Shown here: positions 1 to 7,350 of the stretch, in pieces | How positions within the stretch are numbered: position 1 is the first letter of the stretch | How the letters are laid out: each line of letters begins with the position of its first letter | Source of the DNA: Acidobacteriota bacterium | GTDB lineage: Bacteria; Acidobacteriota; Terriglobia; Terriglobales; Acidobacteriaceae | NCBI GenBank assembly: GCA_023410055.1 | Contig: JAEYQK010000122.1 | Location: forward strand, 7,453 to 71,452 | Reading direction: 5' to 3' | DNA: 64,000 nucleotides | Translations under genes and position numbers: made by a program | The notes under the pieces: model-generated | Seen by the model: the letters and a program-made list of their open reading frames with translations, nothing else | The model's database searches: none | Told to the model about the DNA's origin: nothing

Positions 1-160
1 CGATCAGAACCTGCTTCTTAACGATCTTTCGGGCGACCATGTCTAGGGGCCAGCCGACATAGCTGTCCACGACGTGGCGTTGGCCATTGGAAGCCGAAAT
101 GGAACTTCGTGAAGTTCCCAGGTCAATTCCTACACAGATAGTCTCTTCATGTTGTGCCAT
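1..160 (-). CDS. MamK/MreB-like actin-family ATPase, N-terminal part only
   Basis: The reverse strand opens with an ATG at 158-160 and reads MAQHEETICVGIDLGTSRSS without a stop to the window edge, about 53 residues. GIDLGTS is the phosphate-1 nucleotide loop of the actin/Hsp70 fold. The later SYVGWPLDMVARK stretch resembles bacterial actins of the MamK branch more than canonical MreB (family judgement from memory). Such proteins polymerise into cytoplasmic filaments. The start codon overlaps the end of the upstream amidase gene by 14 bases, so the two are probably translated together. Only the N-terminus is visible, so whether it is MamK-like, MreB or another actin remains open. Confidence 0.7.
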   Translation of the reverse strand, partial: MAQHEETICVGIDLGTSRSSISASNGQRHVVDSYVGWPLDMVARKIVKKQVLI

Positions 161-1163
161 TGAGTGTGCCGCCTCGCTTTCCGGAGCTGTTAAGGTTTTT
201 TGCATAACTGGTGATTCCTTTGAAAAGTGCAACTGCGATCCTTTGTTTGTACTGATCGTCCTTCAATGACTTGTCGTCTTCTTCATTGGACACAGATGAG
301 ACTTCGGCCAGTACTGCCGGCATCTGCGTCCCGACCAGAACCGCGAACGGGGCCATCTTGACGCCGCGGTCATCCAGCTTTGGGTTGAGCGGCTTCAGGG
401 ACTTATAGAGCTCGGCATCTACGCTCTTGGCTAGTCCCCGAGATTCGTTGCGCCGGACGTCCAGATAGACCTTTTCCAGAAGCTGACGGTATTGCGATAA
501 GGAGTACCCGGAGTCCCGGTTCTCAATACTTGCAAGCTGTAAAACTTTCGGATCTTTGCTTGGACCGACGTAGTAAGTTTCGAGTGGTCGAATAGAACGC
601 GTCGGCATTGAGTTGATGTGGATGGAAATAAACAGGTCTGCCTTCTTGGAGTTGGCGAATGCCACCCGATCTGCCAGCGTCACGGTTTGGTCGGTCTCTC
701 GGGTCAAAAGCACTTCGTAAGGAGATTGCTTCAGAAGCTGGCGCAGACGAAGCGCGATGTCCAATGTGACATCTTTCTCGGCCAAGCCTGTGCTGGAAAT
801 TGCGCCGGGTTGAGAGCCGCCATGGCCCGGATCGATAACGACTCTCTTCACAGACAGCGGCATCACAGCCAGACTCAAGTCGGCAGGCGGTGTCTGGGGA
901 ATGGGTGGTTCGACAGTTTGCTGTGCAACGACATTCTGACCTATCGCCGTGTTCGCCTTCACTGGTTGGCTGGAGGACAGCTTGCTTTTCCAAATCACAA
1001 CTGAGGAGATTGCAAGGACGGCAGGGACCGTCATGAGTGATGCCCAGCGTAAGACCTGTGCGCGGAGACGCCTACGGCGCACTTTCACGAAAGGATTCTC
1101 GAGGTTGGTCTTGACCACCTCGCGAATCATCCGTTGCTTGGCGCTGTCCTGGCTTCTCATCAA
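147..1163 (-). CDS. N-acetylmuramoyl-L-alanine amidase (Amidase_3), membrane anchored
   Basis: A 338-residue protein that should cleave the amide bond between MurNAc and the stem peptide of peptidoglycan. A basic N-terminus is followed by one membrane segment at about residues 41-58, then a Pro/Gln-rich linker, then the zinc amidase domain from about 105. Visible motifs are DPGHGG (His114), the zinc Glu at about 129 in GLAEKD, SIHIN (His182) and a late AEVSSVSN carrying the catalytic Glu. The topology places the enzyme in the periplasm, tethered to the inner membrane rather than released by a cleavable signal. Its 3' end overlaps the actin-like gene by 14 bases, suggesting a joint role in envelope growth or division (inference). 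Confidence 0.9.
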   Translation of the reverse strand: MMRSQDSAKQRMIREVVKTNLENPFVKVRRRRLRAQVLRWASLMTVPAVLAISSVVIWKSKLSSSQPVKANTAIGQNVVAQQTVEPPIPQTPPADLSLAVMPLSVKRVVIDPGHGGSQPGAISSTGLAEKDVTLDIALRLRQLLKQSPYEVLLTRETDQTVTLADRVAFANSKKADLFISIHINSMPTRSIRPLETYYVGPSKDPKVLQLASIENRDSGYSLSQYRQLLEKVYLDVRRNESRGLAKSVDAELYKSLKPLNPKLDDRGVKMAPFAVLVGTQMPAVLAEVSSVSNEEDDKSLKDDQYKQRIAVALFKGITSYAKNLNSSGKRGGTLNGTT

Positions 1164-1477
1164 ACGTCAACTCTGTGCTGCAATGCCCCAATCGCGATGC
1201 AGAACGGCGGAAACGCCAATTGACGGCTGAGTACGGAGCAATACCAGTAGAGGGGTGTTCGAGATCCTCAGGAATTGGCCAGCTTCGCCGAAGTTATCGC
1301 GATTACGTCACAGTAGCCGACGGTTCAGCTACAAACCTAGCGGTGGAAAGACTTAGGCGGGAGTAAGATTTCGCCTCATGTGGACCGGCTGAGTGACCGC
1401 TCGAGAAGCACTGCCCAGACGTAAACCCGTGAGAGCGACAAACGACGAATCACGCCGCGCGGCTGACCTCGCATCCG
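1164..1477. other. Intergenic stretch upstream of the amidase
   Basis: No convincing coding sequence is seen on either strand. The only structure recognised is the hairpin at its left-hand gene end (1457-1487). The amidase promoter must lie here, but no clear -35/-10 pair could be assigned. Confidence 0.5.
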
Positions 1478-1487
1478 TCAGCCGCGC
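1457..1487 (-). terminator. Hairpin spanning the stop codon of the VOC gene
   Basis: Perfect 11-bp inverted repeat GCGCGGCTGAC / GTCAGCCGCGC with a 9-base loop. The TGA of the VOC gene (1478-1480) lies in one arm. No T-run follows, so it is either a rho-independent-like terminator lacking a T-tract or an mRNA 3'-end stabiliser. Confidence 0.4.
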
Positions 1488-1954
1488 CGAGCCGACTCGA
1501 TCGTAGCGACATCAATTTTCGTCATCGGCATCATTGCCTCAAAGGCGCGTTTTGCCTCAGCGCCACCCGCGGCAAGCGCATCGGTCAGCGCGCGTGGAGT
1601 GATCTGCCAGGAAATGCCCCAGCGGTCCTTGCACCAACCGCACGCGCTTTCCTGACCGCCATTGCCGACGATCGCATTCCAGTAGCGGTCCGTCTCTTCC
1701 TGATCGTCTGTTGCGATCTGAAACGAGAACGCCTCGTTGTGCGTGAACGCCGGGCCACCATTTAGACCGAGGCACGGAATGCCGAGGACGGTGAACTGCA
1801 CGGTCAAGACGTCGCCCGCCTTGCCGCTCGGGTAATCCGCAGGCGCCTTGTGGACGGCGGTCACTTCACTGTTCGGAAACGTGGCGGCGTAGAACTGCGC
1901 CGCATCAAGTGCGTCCTTGTTGAACCAGAGGCAGATCGTGTTTTTCGGTGTCAT
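1478..1954 (-). CDS. VOC-family protein (PhnB / glyoxalase-like fold)
   Basis: A 158-residue single-domain protein resembling the PhnB/3-demethylubiquinone-methyltransferase-like branch of the vicinal oxygen chelate superfamily. Recognisable segments are CLWFNKDALDAAQFYAATF at the N-terminus, LGLNGGPAFTHNEAFSFQI in the middle, and CGWCKDRWGISWQITPRAL near the end, a pattern characteristic of this family. The substrate cannot be predicted. The ATG at 1952-1954 is supported by an AAGGAG ribosome-binding site about ten bases upstream. It overlaps a doubtful short ORF by ATGA. These proteins are usually about 150-160 residues, so it looks intact. Confidence 0.85.
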   Translation of the reverse strand: MTPKNTICLWFNKDALDAAQFYAATFPNSEVTAVHKAPADYPSGKAGDVLTVQFTVLGIPCLGLNGGPAFTHNEAFSFQIATDDQEETDRYWNAIVGNGGQESACGWCKDRWGISWQITPRALTDALAAGGAEAKRAFEAMMPMTKIDVATIESARRG

Positions 1955-2121
1955 CTACGTGCGTCTCCTTGCGCGATTCGAGCCCGCGCCGCGGTTCTTA
2001 ACATCCGATGCGCCACCGACGCGGTTCGACTCAGGTCGGCTGCAACGTTGATGGCAAGTCGTATTGCCTCACCCGTCTGACTGGCATCCGCAACACGCAA
2101 GCGGTAGCTGAGTAGGCTCAT
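1951..2121 (-). CDS. Doubtful small ORF overlapping the VOC gene start
   Basis: 56 codons from an ATG with an AAGGTGG ribosome-binding site five bases upstream, ending with an ATGA overlap on the VOC start. No recognisable family, and strongly Ala/Arg-rich. The start signals and the overlap are the only support. It may be a leader ORF or chance. Confidence 0.2.
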   Translation of the reverse strand: MSLLSYRLRVADASQTGEAIRLAINVAADLSRTASVAHRMLRTAARARIAQGDARR

Positions 2122-2266
2122 ATGCGCCACCTTGTGATCGACCGTTCCCCTGATCAAACCCAAACGAAGTTGTCAATTCAGTTGGCTGGATTCGACCGCG
2201 CGAGTAGACTTTTTTGCAGAGTATCGGGCCACGATTAAGTTCAATTCCATACGATTCCGAGGGCTT

Positions 2267-3910
2267 ATGAAACTCAGGACTATTGTCCTTATCATCTGCT
2301 GCTGCACTCTCCTGTCCGCCATCTGCCCAGCGCAGGAAAACGCGTCACGCATGGACGAGATCGTGCAGTCATATGTTTCACGCAAGCAGTTCATGGGCTC
2401 CGTGCTGATCGTGCGTGACCAGACCGTGCTGTTCAGCAAGGGGTACGGCTCTGCAAATCTGGAATGGAATATCCCCAACGATTCCACAACCAAGTTCCGT
2501 TTGGGCTCGGTTACGAAACAATTCACGGCAGCGTCCATTCTCCTGCTGGAAGATCGCGGCAAACTCAAGGTCGACGATCCAGTTAAGAAGTATCTGCCGA
2601 ATGCCCCGGCCGCGTGGGACAAGGTGACGATCTACCATCTGCTCACCCATACTTCGGGCATCCCAAGCTTTACAGAGTTTCCGGATTACGCTCCCACTGA
2701 AGCGATCCCCACCACGCCGGAAAAACTCGTGGCGCGTTTTCGCAACAAGCCACTCGAGTTCCAACCCGGCGACAAGTTCAAGTACAGCAATTCCGGATAC
2801 GTTCTGCTGGGATACTTGATTGAAAAGGTCAGCGGACAAACCTACAGTCAGTTCGTCGAAGAGAACATCTTCAAGCCGTTAAAGATGCAGGACTCCGGCT
2901 ACGACTCGAACTCCGCCATTATCCCGCACCGCGCAAGCGGTTACACGCCCGATGGCATCGGCATTCGAAACACCGGCTACGTCGACATGACGATACCGTT
3001 CTCGGCTGGTGCTCTCTACTCGACGACGGAGGATCTGGTTCGATGGGAGCAGGGACTCTACGGTGGCAAGCTCCTTTCGGCTGCTTCTCTTCAGAAGATG
3101 ACGACCCCGGCGAAGGACAACTATGCCATGGGACTGACCGTTTCGACTGAAAACGGCCATCGGAAGTTCTCGCACGGCGGCGGCATCGAAGGCTTCAACA
3201 CCAGCCTCGCTTATTATCCAGACGACAAGTTGGCGGTCGTGGTACTGGGAAATCTAAACGGTGGAGCACCCGATCAGATTGCGCTGCAATTGGCCGACGT
3301 TGTGCATGGGCAACAAGTTGTTTTGCCGAATGAACGAAAAGAAGTCGCGGTTCCACCGGAAACTCTTGCCAAGTACCTGGGAGTCTACGAGCTGGCGCCC
3401 GGTTTCGATCTCGCTGTAACGCTGGAGGGAACGCAGTTGATGACACAGGCGACGGGTCAACCGAAGCTTCCGGTGTATGCAGAGGCGCAGAACAAGTTCT
3501 TCCTGAAGGTGGTAGATGCGCAGCTTGAGTTCTTTGCCGATGACAAGGGCAAGGTCACGTATCTGGTCCTGCATCAGAACGGGCGAGACATGAAGGCGAT
3601 CAAGAAGTCAGATAAAGCGTCGACTACACCAGCGAGAAAAGAAATCTCCGTAACGCCAGCCGTATTGCAGAAGTACGTCGGTGACTACGAACTAGCTCCG
3701 GGATTTGTCATCAGCATGACACTCGAAAATGGCCAACTCATGACCCAGGCGACAGGACAGCCCAAGTTCCCCATGTATGCCGAGACTGAAAACAAATTCT
3801 TCCTCAAGGTTGTGGATGCGCAAGTCGAATTCTTCAAGGATGAAACCGGGGCGGTCACTTACGCAATCCTGCATCAGGGCGGGCGAGATATGAGAGCAGC
3901 AAAGAAATAG
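2267..3910 (+). CDS. Exported class-C beta-lactamase-like serine hydrolase with two C-terminal repeat domains
   Basis: 547 residues with an N-terminal signal peptide ending near PAQ (residue 23). The catalytic domain has the class C/DD-peptidase motifs SVTK (Ser81, Lys84), YSN (Tyr173) and HGG (303-305), so it should be an active serine hydrolase of the periplasm or outside. Esterase or D-aminopeptidase activity is as likely as beta-lactam hydrolysis. The last third consists of two 90-residue copies (about 358-447 and 458-547) of a DUF3471-like domain, each with YELAPGF, LMTQATGQPK, NKFFLKVVDAQ and GRDM. Relatives usually carry one. The start is the first ATG, followed directly by the signal peptide. 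Confidence 0.9.
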   Translation: MKLRTIVLIICCCTLLSAICPAQENASRMDEIVQSYVSRKQFMGSVLIVRDQTVLFSKGYGSANLEWNIPNDSTTKFRLGSVTKQFTAASILLLEDRGKLKVDDPVKKYLPNAPAAWDKVTIYHLLTHTSGIPSFTEFPDYAPTEAIPTTPEKLVARFRNKPLEFQPGDKFKYSNSGYVLLGYLIEKVSGQTYSQFVEENIFKPLKMQDSGYDSNSAIIPHRASGYTPDGIGIRNTGYVDMTIPFSAGALYSTTEDLVRWEQGLYGGKLLSAASLQKMTTPAKDNYAMGLTVSTENGHRKFSHGGGIEGFNTSLAYYPDDKLAVVVLGNLNGGAPDQIALQLADVVHGQQVVLPNERKEVAVPPETLAKYLGVYELAPGFDLAVTLEGTQLMTQATGQPKLPVYAEAQNKFFLKVVDAQLEFFADDKGKVTYLVLHQNGRDMKAIKKSDKASTTPARKEISVTPAVLQKYVGDYELAPGFVISMTLENGQLMTQATGQPKFPMYAETENKFFLKVVDAQVEFFKDETGAVTYAILHQGGRDMRAAKK

Positions 3911-3928
3911 AATTCCAGCACTCTCGCT

Positions 3929-5347
3929 TCACGGCCTTGTATGCGCAAGTGTCTCCCGGGTCGAAACGAGTTGGCCATCTTCTGCGGACTCGATCTCCGG
4001 CAACGCACTGGCACAGCGGCCAACGATGATCAGCGCGGGCGCGGGTAGTACCAGTTCCGGGAGGCTGCTGACTGTCGTCCATCGGACCTGTTGCTCAGGA
4101 CGGGTCGCAGACGAGACGATGGTGCAGGGTGTGTCGCGCTTCAGTCCAGCCGCGATGACGTTTGACGCCAACTCCGCGTAGTCCTGGCCGGGCATGTATA
4201 CAACAAGCGTGGATCCGGAAGTCACGAGCCTGTCCCACTCGATCCCAGCAGCGCCGGGGCGACGGTGTGCGGTTGTGAAGACCACGCTCGAGGCATAACG
4301 ACGGTCAGTAAGAGATATTCCCGCTGCGGCCGCACTGGCCAGCGCCGAGGTGATGCCCGGAACAATTTCGTACTCAACCTCTGCATCCACCAATGCCTGA
4401 ATCTCTTCGCCGACACGTCCGAAGATCGTCGGGTCTCCGCCTTTGAGGCGCACCACGGTTTCGGCAGTCGCAGAGAAGTGCACAAGAAGCGCGTTGATCT
4501 CGTCCTGCGTTAGCAACTTATGTCCACGACGCTTTCCAATGTCGATGATCTGCGCGCCGGGTTGAATAAGCTCGAGGATGGCGTCACTCACCAGAGCATC
4601 GTGCAGCACGACGTCGGCGCGTTGAAGAAGGCGCACGGCTTTCACGGTCAACAACTCGGGGTCGCCCGGACCCGCTCCCACTAAGAACACTTTTCCCATT
4701 AGGACTTTATTGGTGCCCCACGTTCGCGAAGCTAACGTGGGGGCTTCCCTGAGCGGCCGCCGCGAGCGGATGAAGCGATCAGCTACTTCGCGGCTGGCGA
4801 TTTTGTGAAGCGCACGCTTTCGCGATTGCGGATCCATGCTGCGGCGAAACAGCATGGCTCGAACCCTCCCCAGCCAGTGCAGCAAGTCTCCGTACTCCGG
4901 CGAAAAGAGGTTTTCGAGTTCGACTCGTAAGCGTTGAGCCAGCGCCGGACTGTGACCCGCAGTCGAAATCGCGATCTGCAAGTCACCGCGGCGAACCACG
5001 GACGGATAGTAGAAATGACAGTGCTCGGGCTCATCCACCGCATTGCAGAGTACGTGCCTTGAGCTGGCAGCACGGAAGACTTCTTCGTTCACCGCGCGAT
5101 CACCCGTCGCCGCTACAACAAGCACTTTACCGTCAAGATCGGATGGCTCGAACGTTCGCTCGATCCACAAAATTCGACCGTCTGCTGCAAGCTGGCGGAT
5201 CGAGTCCGTTGCGTTCGGTGCGATCACTTGGATTTCGGCGCCCGAAGCGAGCAATCCTTCGAGCTTTTGCTCCGCGATCTGCCCGGCACCCACAACGAGG
5301 CACGGCTGGCCTGCCAGCTTCAGGAATACTGGAAAGAGTGCAGACAT
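3929..5347 (-). CDS. cysG: Siroheme synthase: precorrin-2 dehydrogenase/ferrochelatase fused to uroporphyrinogen-III methyltransferase
   Basis: 472 residues. Residues 1-200 are the NAD-dependent CysG-B part (VVGAGQIAEQKLEGLL at about 18, CNAVDEPEHCHFYYP at about 101), which oxidises precorrin-2 and inserts iron. Residues 217-460 are the SAM uroporphyrinogen-III methyltransferase part (VGAGPGDPELLT, VVRLKGGDPTIFGRVGEE, PGITSALASAAAAGI). Together they make siroheme for the neighbouring reductase, with which the gene shares an ATGA overlap (start 5345-5347). Oddly, the linker (residues 203-211) is encoded by a palindromic repeat also found between genes elsewhere in the window. The methyltransferase half has its own Met at 217, so it may be a fusion of two former genes. 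Confidence 0.92.
   Translation of the reverse strand: MSALFPVFLKLAGQPCLVVGAGQIAEQKLEGLLASGAEIQVIAPNATDSIRQLAADGRILWIERTFEPSDLDGKVLVVAATGDRAVNEEVFRAASSRHVLCNAVDEPEHCHFYYPSVVRRGDLQIAISTAGHSPALAQRLRVELENLFSPEYGDLLHWLGRVRAMLFRRSMDPQSRKRALHKIASREVADRFIRSRRPLREAPTLASRTWGTNKVLMGKVFLVGAGPGDPELLTVKAVRLLQRADVVLHDALVSDAILELIQPGAQIIDIGKRRGHKLLTQDEINALLVHFSATAETVVRLKGGDPTIFGRVGEEIQALVDAEVEYEIVPGITSALASAAAAGISLTDRRYASSVVFTTAHRRPGAAGIEWDRLVTSGSTLVVYMPGQDYAELASNVIAAGLKRDTPCTIVSSATRPEQQVRWTTVSSLPELVLPAPALIIVGRCASALPEIESAEDGQLVSTRETLAHTRP
4716..4742. repeat. Palindromic repeat copy A, inside the cysG reading frame
   Basis: Arms CCCCACGTT and AACGTGGGG with a 9-base loop. It has essentially the same sequence as copies at 31557-31583 and 38135-38161, which lie at gene ends. 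Here it is translated, in frame, as the linker between the two CysG domains. Confidence 0.85.
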
Positions 5348-7050
5348 CAGCCCTCCACTCCGTGCGGCGTTGGCGCCAGCGGCTGATCGCGTTCAACCGC
5401 CGCAATAGATGTACCCGCTAGAAAGCCGCGGATCTCTTCGTTGCTGTGCCGGCCAAAGAATTGTCGCAAGTTTTCGCCGACCGTACGGCGTTCGGTATAC
5501 CGCGCCATCAATCGCTCGATGGCGTCCGGCACCTCCGACGCGGCGCAGCGATATCCCACTGCGCGCGAAATCGACTGTTCACGGCCAACCGCCCCGCCCA
5601 CGCAGAAGTAGTAAGCATCCTGCAGACGGCCATCGATCTTGACCTTTTTTCCTTCAAGACCGAGGTCAGCGATCCAATGTTGTCCGCAACTGTTCGGACA
5701 ACCCGTGATGTTGAGCTTCAGTTGCTGGTCGAAGCCGGGGATGCGCTCTTCTAGTTGATCGACCAGCCAACGCGCGAAACCTTTTGTCTCCGTGATCGCG
5801 AGTTTGCAGAACTCGGAGCCGGTGCAGGCGATGGTTCCGCGCCAGAACGGCGAGCCTGATGTGCGCAGCCCAATCGATTCGAGTTCGCGCGCCAGCGTTT
5901 CGGCCCTATCGCTTGGCACATTCACCAGCAACAGGTTCTGCATAACCGTCGTGCGCAGGTGGCCGTCTGCGTAGCGATCAGCCAGATCGGCCACGCTTCG
6001 CAACTGTTCGGCGGAAAGGCGTCCCCGCAGAACTGCCGCACCGACGAATGAGTAGCCAACTTGTTTCTGCGGATGCACTCCGACGTGATCGCGATAAACA
6101 TCGCTTGGAGCCTTTTCCTCAACGGCTTCGTCGAGCTTGTAACCAAGCCGGCGATTGATCTCCGCCAGGAAGCTGTCCGCCGTCCACCCATGTTTCAGAA
6201 AGAGGAACTTCAGACGAGCCGATTCCCTGCTTTGCCGCAGTACATCGGCATCCTTGAAGATGTCGGCTATAACGCGAGTGACGGGGATGACTGCCTCCCA
6301 TGGCACAAACGCGTTCAGTCGCACAGCGAGATGCGGCTGCGTGGAGAGTCCGCCGCCAATGCGCAGCGAGAAGCCGCGTTCGACTTCGCCCGAGGGCAGC
6401 TTGCGCAACTCCGCCGTGAAACCCACGTCGTTGATCTCGGGATAGCAGCACCAGCTCCGGCAACCGGTGATCGCGATCTTGAACTTGCGCGGTAGATTGT
6501 AGAACTCGGCATTCCCGGCAAACTGGCGATCCAGTTCAAGTGCCAACGGTGACGCATCGAAGACTTCGTCAGCATCAACCCCGGCCAACGGACAGCCGGT
6601 GATGTTGCGCGTGTCATCGCCGCATGCACCTTTAGTCGTCAGACCCGCGCTCCAGAGTTCTTCCAGCACGTCAGGCAAATCTTCAATCCGCATCCAGTGC
6701 AACTGAATGTTCTGACGAACCGTGATATCGGTCAGGCCACGGGCACTGCGTTGGGCGATGTCGGCGATGGTGCGCGACTGGTCACTGGTGAGCAGTCCGT
6801 TCGGAATGCGAATACGCACCATGAAGTACGGAACGGACTTCCCTTCACCGCCGCTTCCCCCAAGTGCACCTGCGCCGTCCCCCTGCGTGTACACGCCCCA
6901 CGGACGAAAGTACGTTCCCAGCCACTCCGGAGGAATGGACTCAAACCCCCGACGGGCAAATTCACGGATCTCGTCGAGGCACTCCCAAGCATTCTTCTCG
7001 CGCTTGAGCCTCTCCACTTTCTGCGCTTTCGTTTCTCGCTGTTCTGGCAT
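5347..7050 (-). CDS. Siroheme/[4Fe-4S] nitrite or sulfite reductase, ferredoxin-dependent type
   Basis: 567 residues, the usual length for single-chain assimilatory nitrite/sulfite reductases, which make six-electron reductions of nitrite to ammonia or sulfite to sulfide. Two ferredoxin-like/siroheme half repeats are visible. The cluster-siroheme ligands are ACTGSEFC (Cys409, Cys415) and GCPNSC (Cys451, Cys455). Earlier siroheme-domain segments include TVRQNIQLHW and GDDTRNITGCPLAG. There is no flavoprotein partner nearby, so ferredoxin is the probable donor (inference). Nitrite and sulfite specificity cannot be separated from the sequence. The ATG has an AGGA ribosome-binding site. The stop overlaps the cysG start, so enzyme and cofactor synthesis are coupled. 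Confidence 0.9.
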   Translation of the reverse strand: MPEQRETKAQKVERLKREKNAWECLDEIREFARRGFESIPPEWLGTYFRPWGVYTQGDGAGALGGSGGEGKSVPYFMVRIRIPNGLLTSDQSRTIADIAQRSARGLTDITVRQNIQLHWMRIEDLPDVLEELWSAGLTTKGACGDDTRNITGCPLAGVDADEVFDASPLALELDRQFAGNAEFYNLPRKFKIAITGCRSWCCYPEINDVGFTAELRKLPSGEVERGFSLRIGGGLSTQPHLAVRLNAFVPWEAVIPVTRVIADIFKDADVLRQSRESARLKFLFLKHGWTADSFLAEINRRLGYKLDEAVEEKAPSDVYRDHVGVHPQKQVGYSFVGAAVLRGRLSAEQLRSVADLADRYADGHLRTTVMQNLLLVNVPSDRAETLARELESIGLRTSGSPFWRGTIACTGSEFCKLAITETKGFARWLVDQLEERIPGFDQQLKLNITGCPNSCGQHWIADLGLEGKKVKIDGRLQDAYYFCVGGAVGREQSISRAVGYRCAASEVPDAIERLMARYTERRTVGENLRQFFGRHSNEEIRGFLAGTSIAAVERDQPLAPTPHGVEG

Positions 7051-7117
7051 TGAAGTTCCTAGGAGCCACGTGTTCCGGCGGCAAAAGCGCGCCTAAATCA
7101 TTGTGCCTTAAGGGCAG

Positions 7118-7140
7118 ACCACCCGGTAGTTTATAATCTT
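7118..7140 (-). promoter_or_regulatory. AT-rich candidate promoter/operator upstream of the nitrite/sulfite reductase
   Basis: On the reverse strand the sequence reads GATTATAAACTACC followed by GGGTGGT. It combines a TATAAA-like -10 with an imperfect inverted repeat (ACTACC/GGTGGT) of the kind bound by Rrf2-type regulators of sulfur or nitrogen genes (analogy only). The rest of 7051-7350 shows no gene and no riboswitch I could recognise. Confidence 0.3.
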
Positions 7141-7350
7141 AATCAAGTTAATCGAGTTTTTGGATGGCGCTCCCGCAAAGAGGGTTCAAATAGTCCCATC
7201 ACCTCAGATCGAGTAGTCGGCAATGATCTCCGCCTGTCTGAGGCAGGCGAAGATGCGGACGAGAGATGCAGCACCGGCTCGCCGTTGGGAACCCGACCTG
7301 GGAACGCACGCCTCGTTACCTCACACGCAGGCAGCGGGCCGGGAAACCGA

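Noticed and set aside
7141..7350. Possible riboswitch before the siroheme reductase gene
   Set aside because: Several short stems can be drawn, but none of the conserved boxes of SAM, cobalamin or other riboswitch classes I know could be matched.
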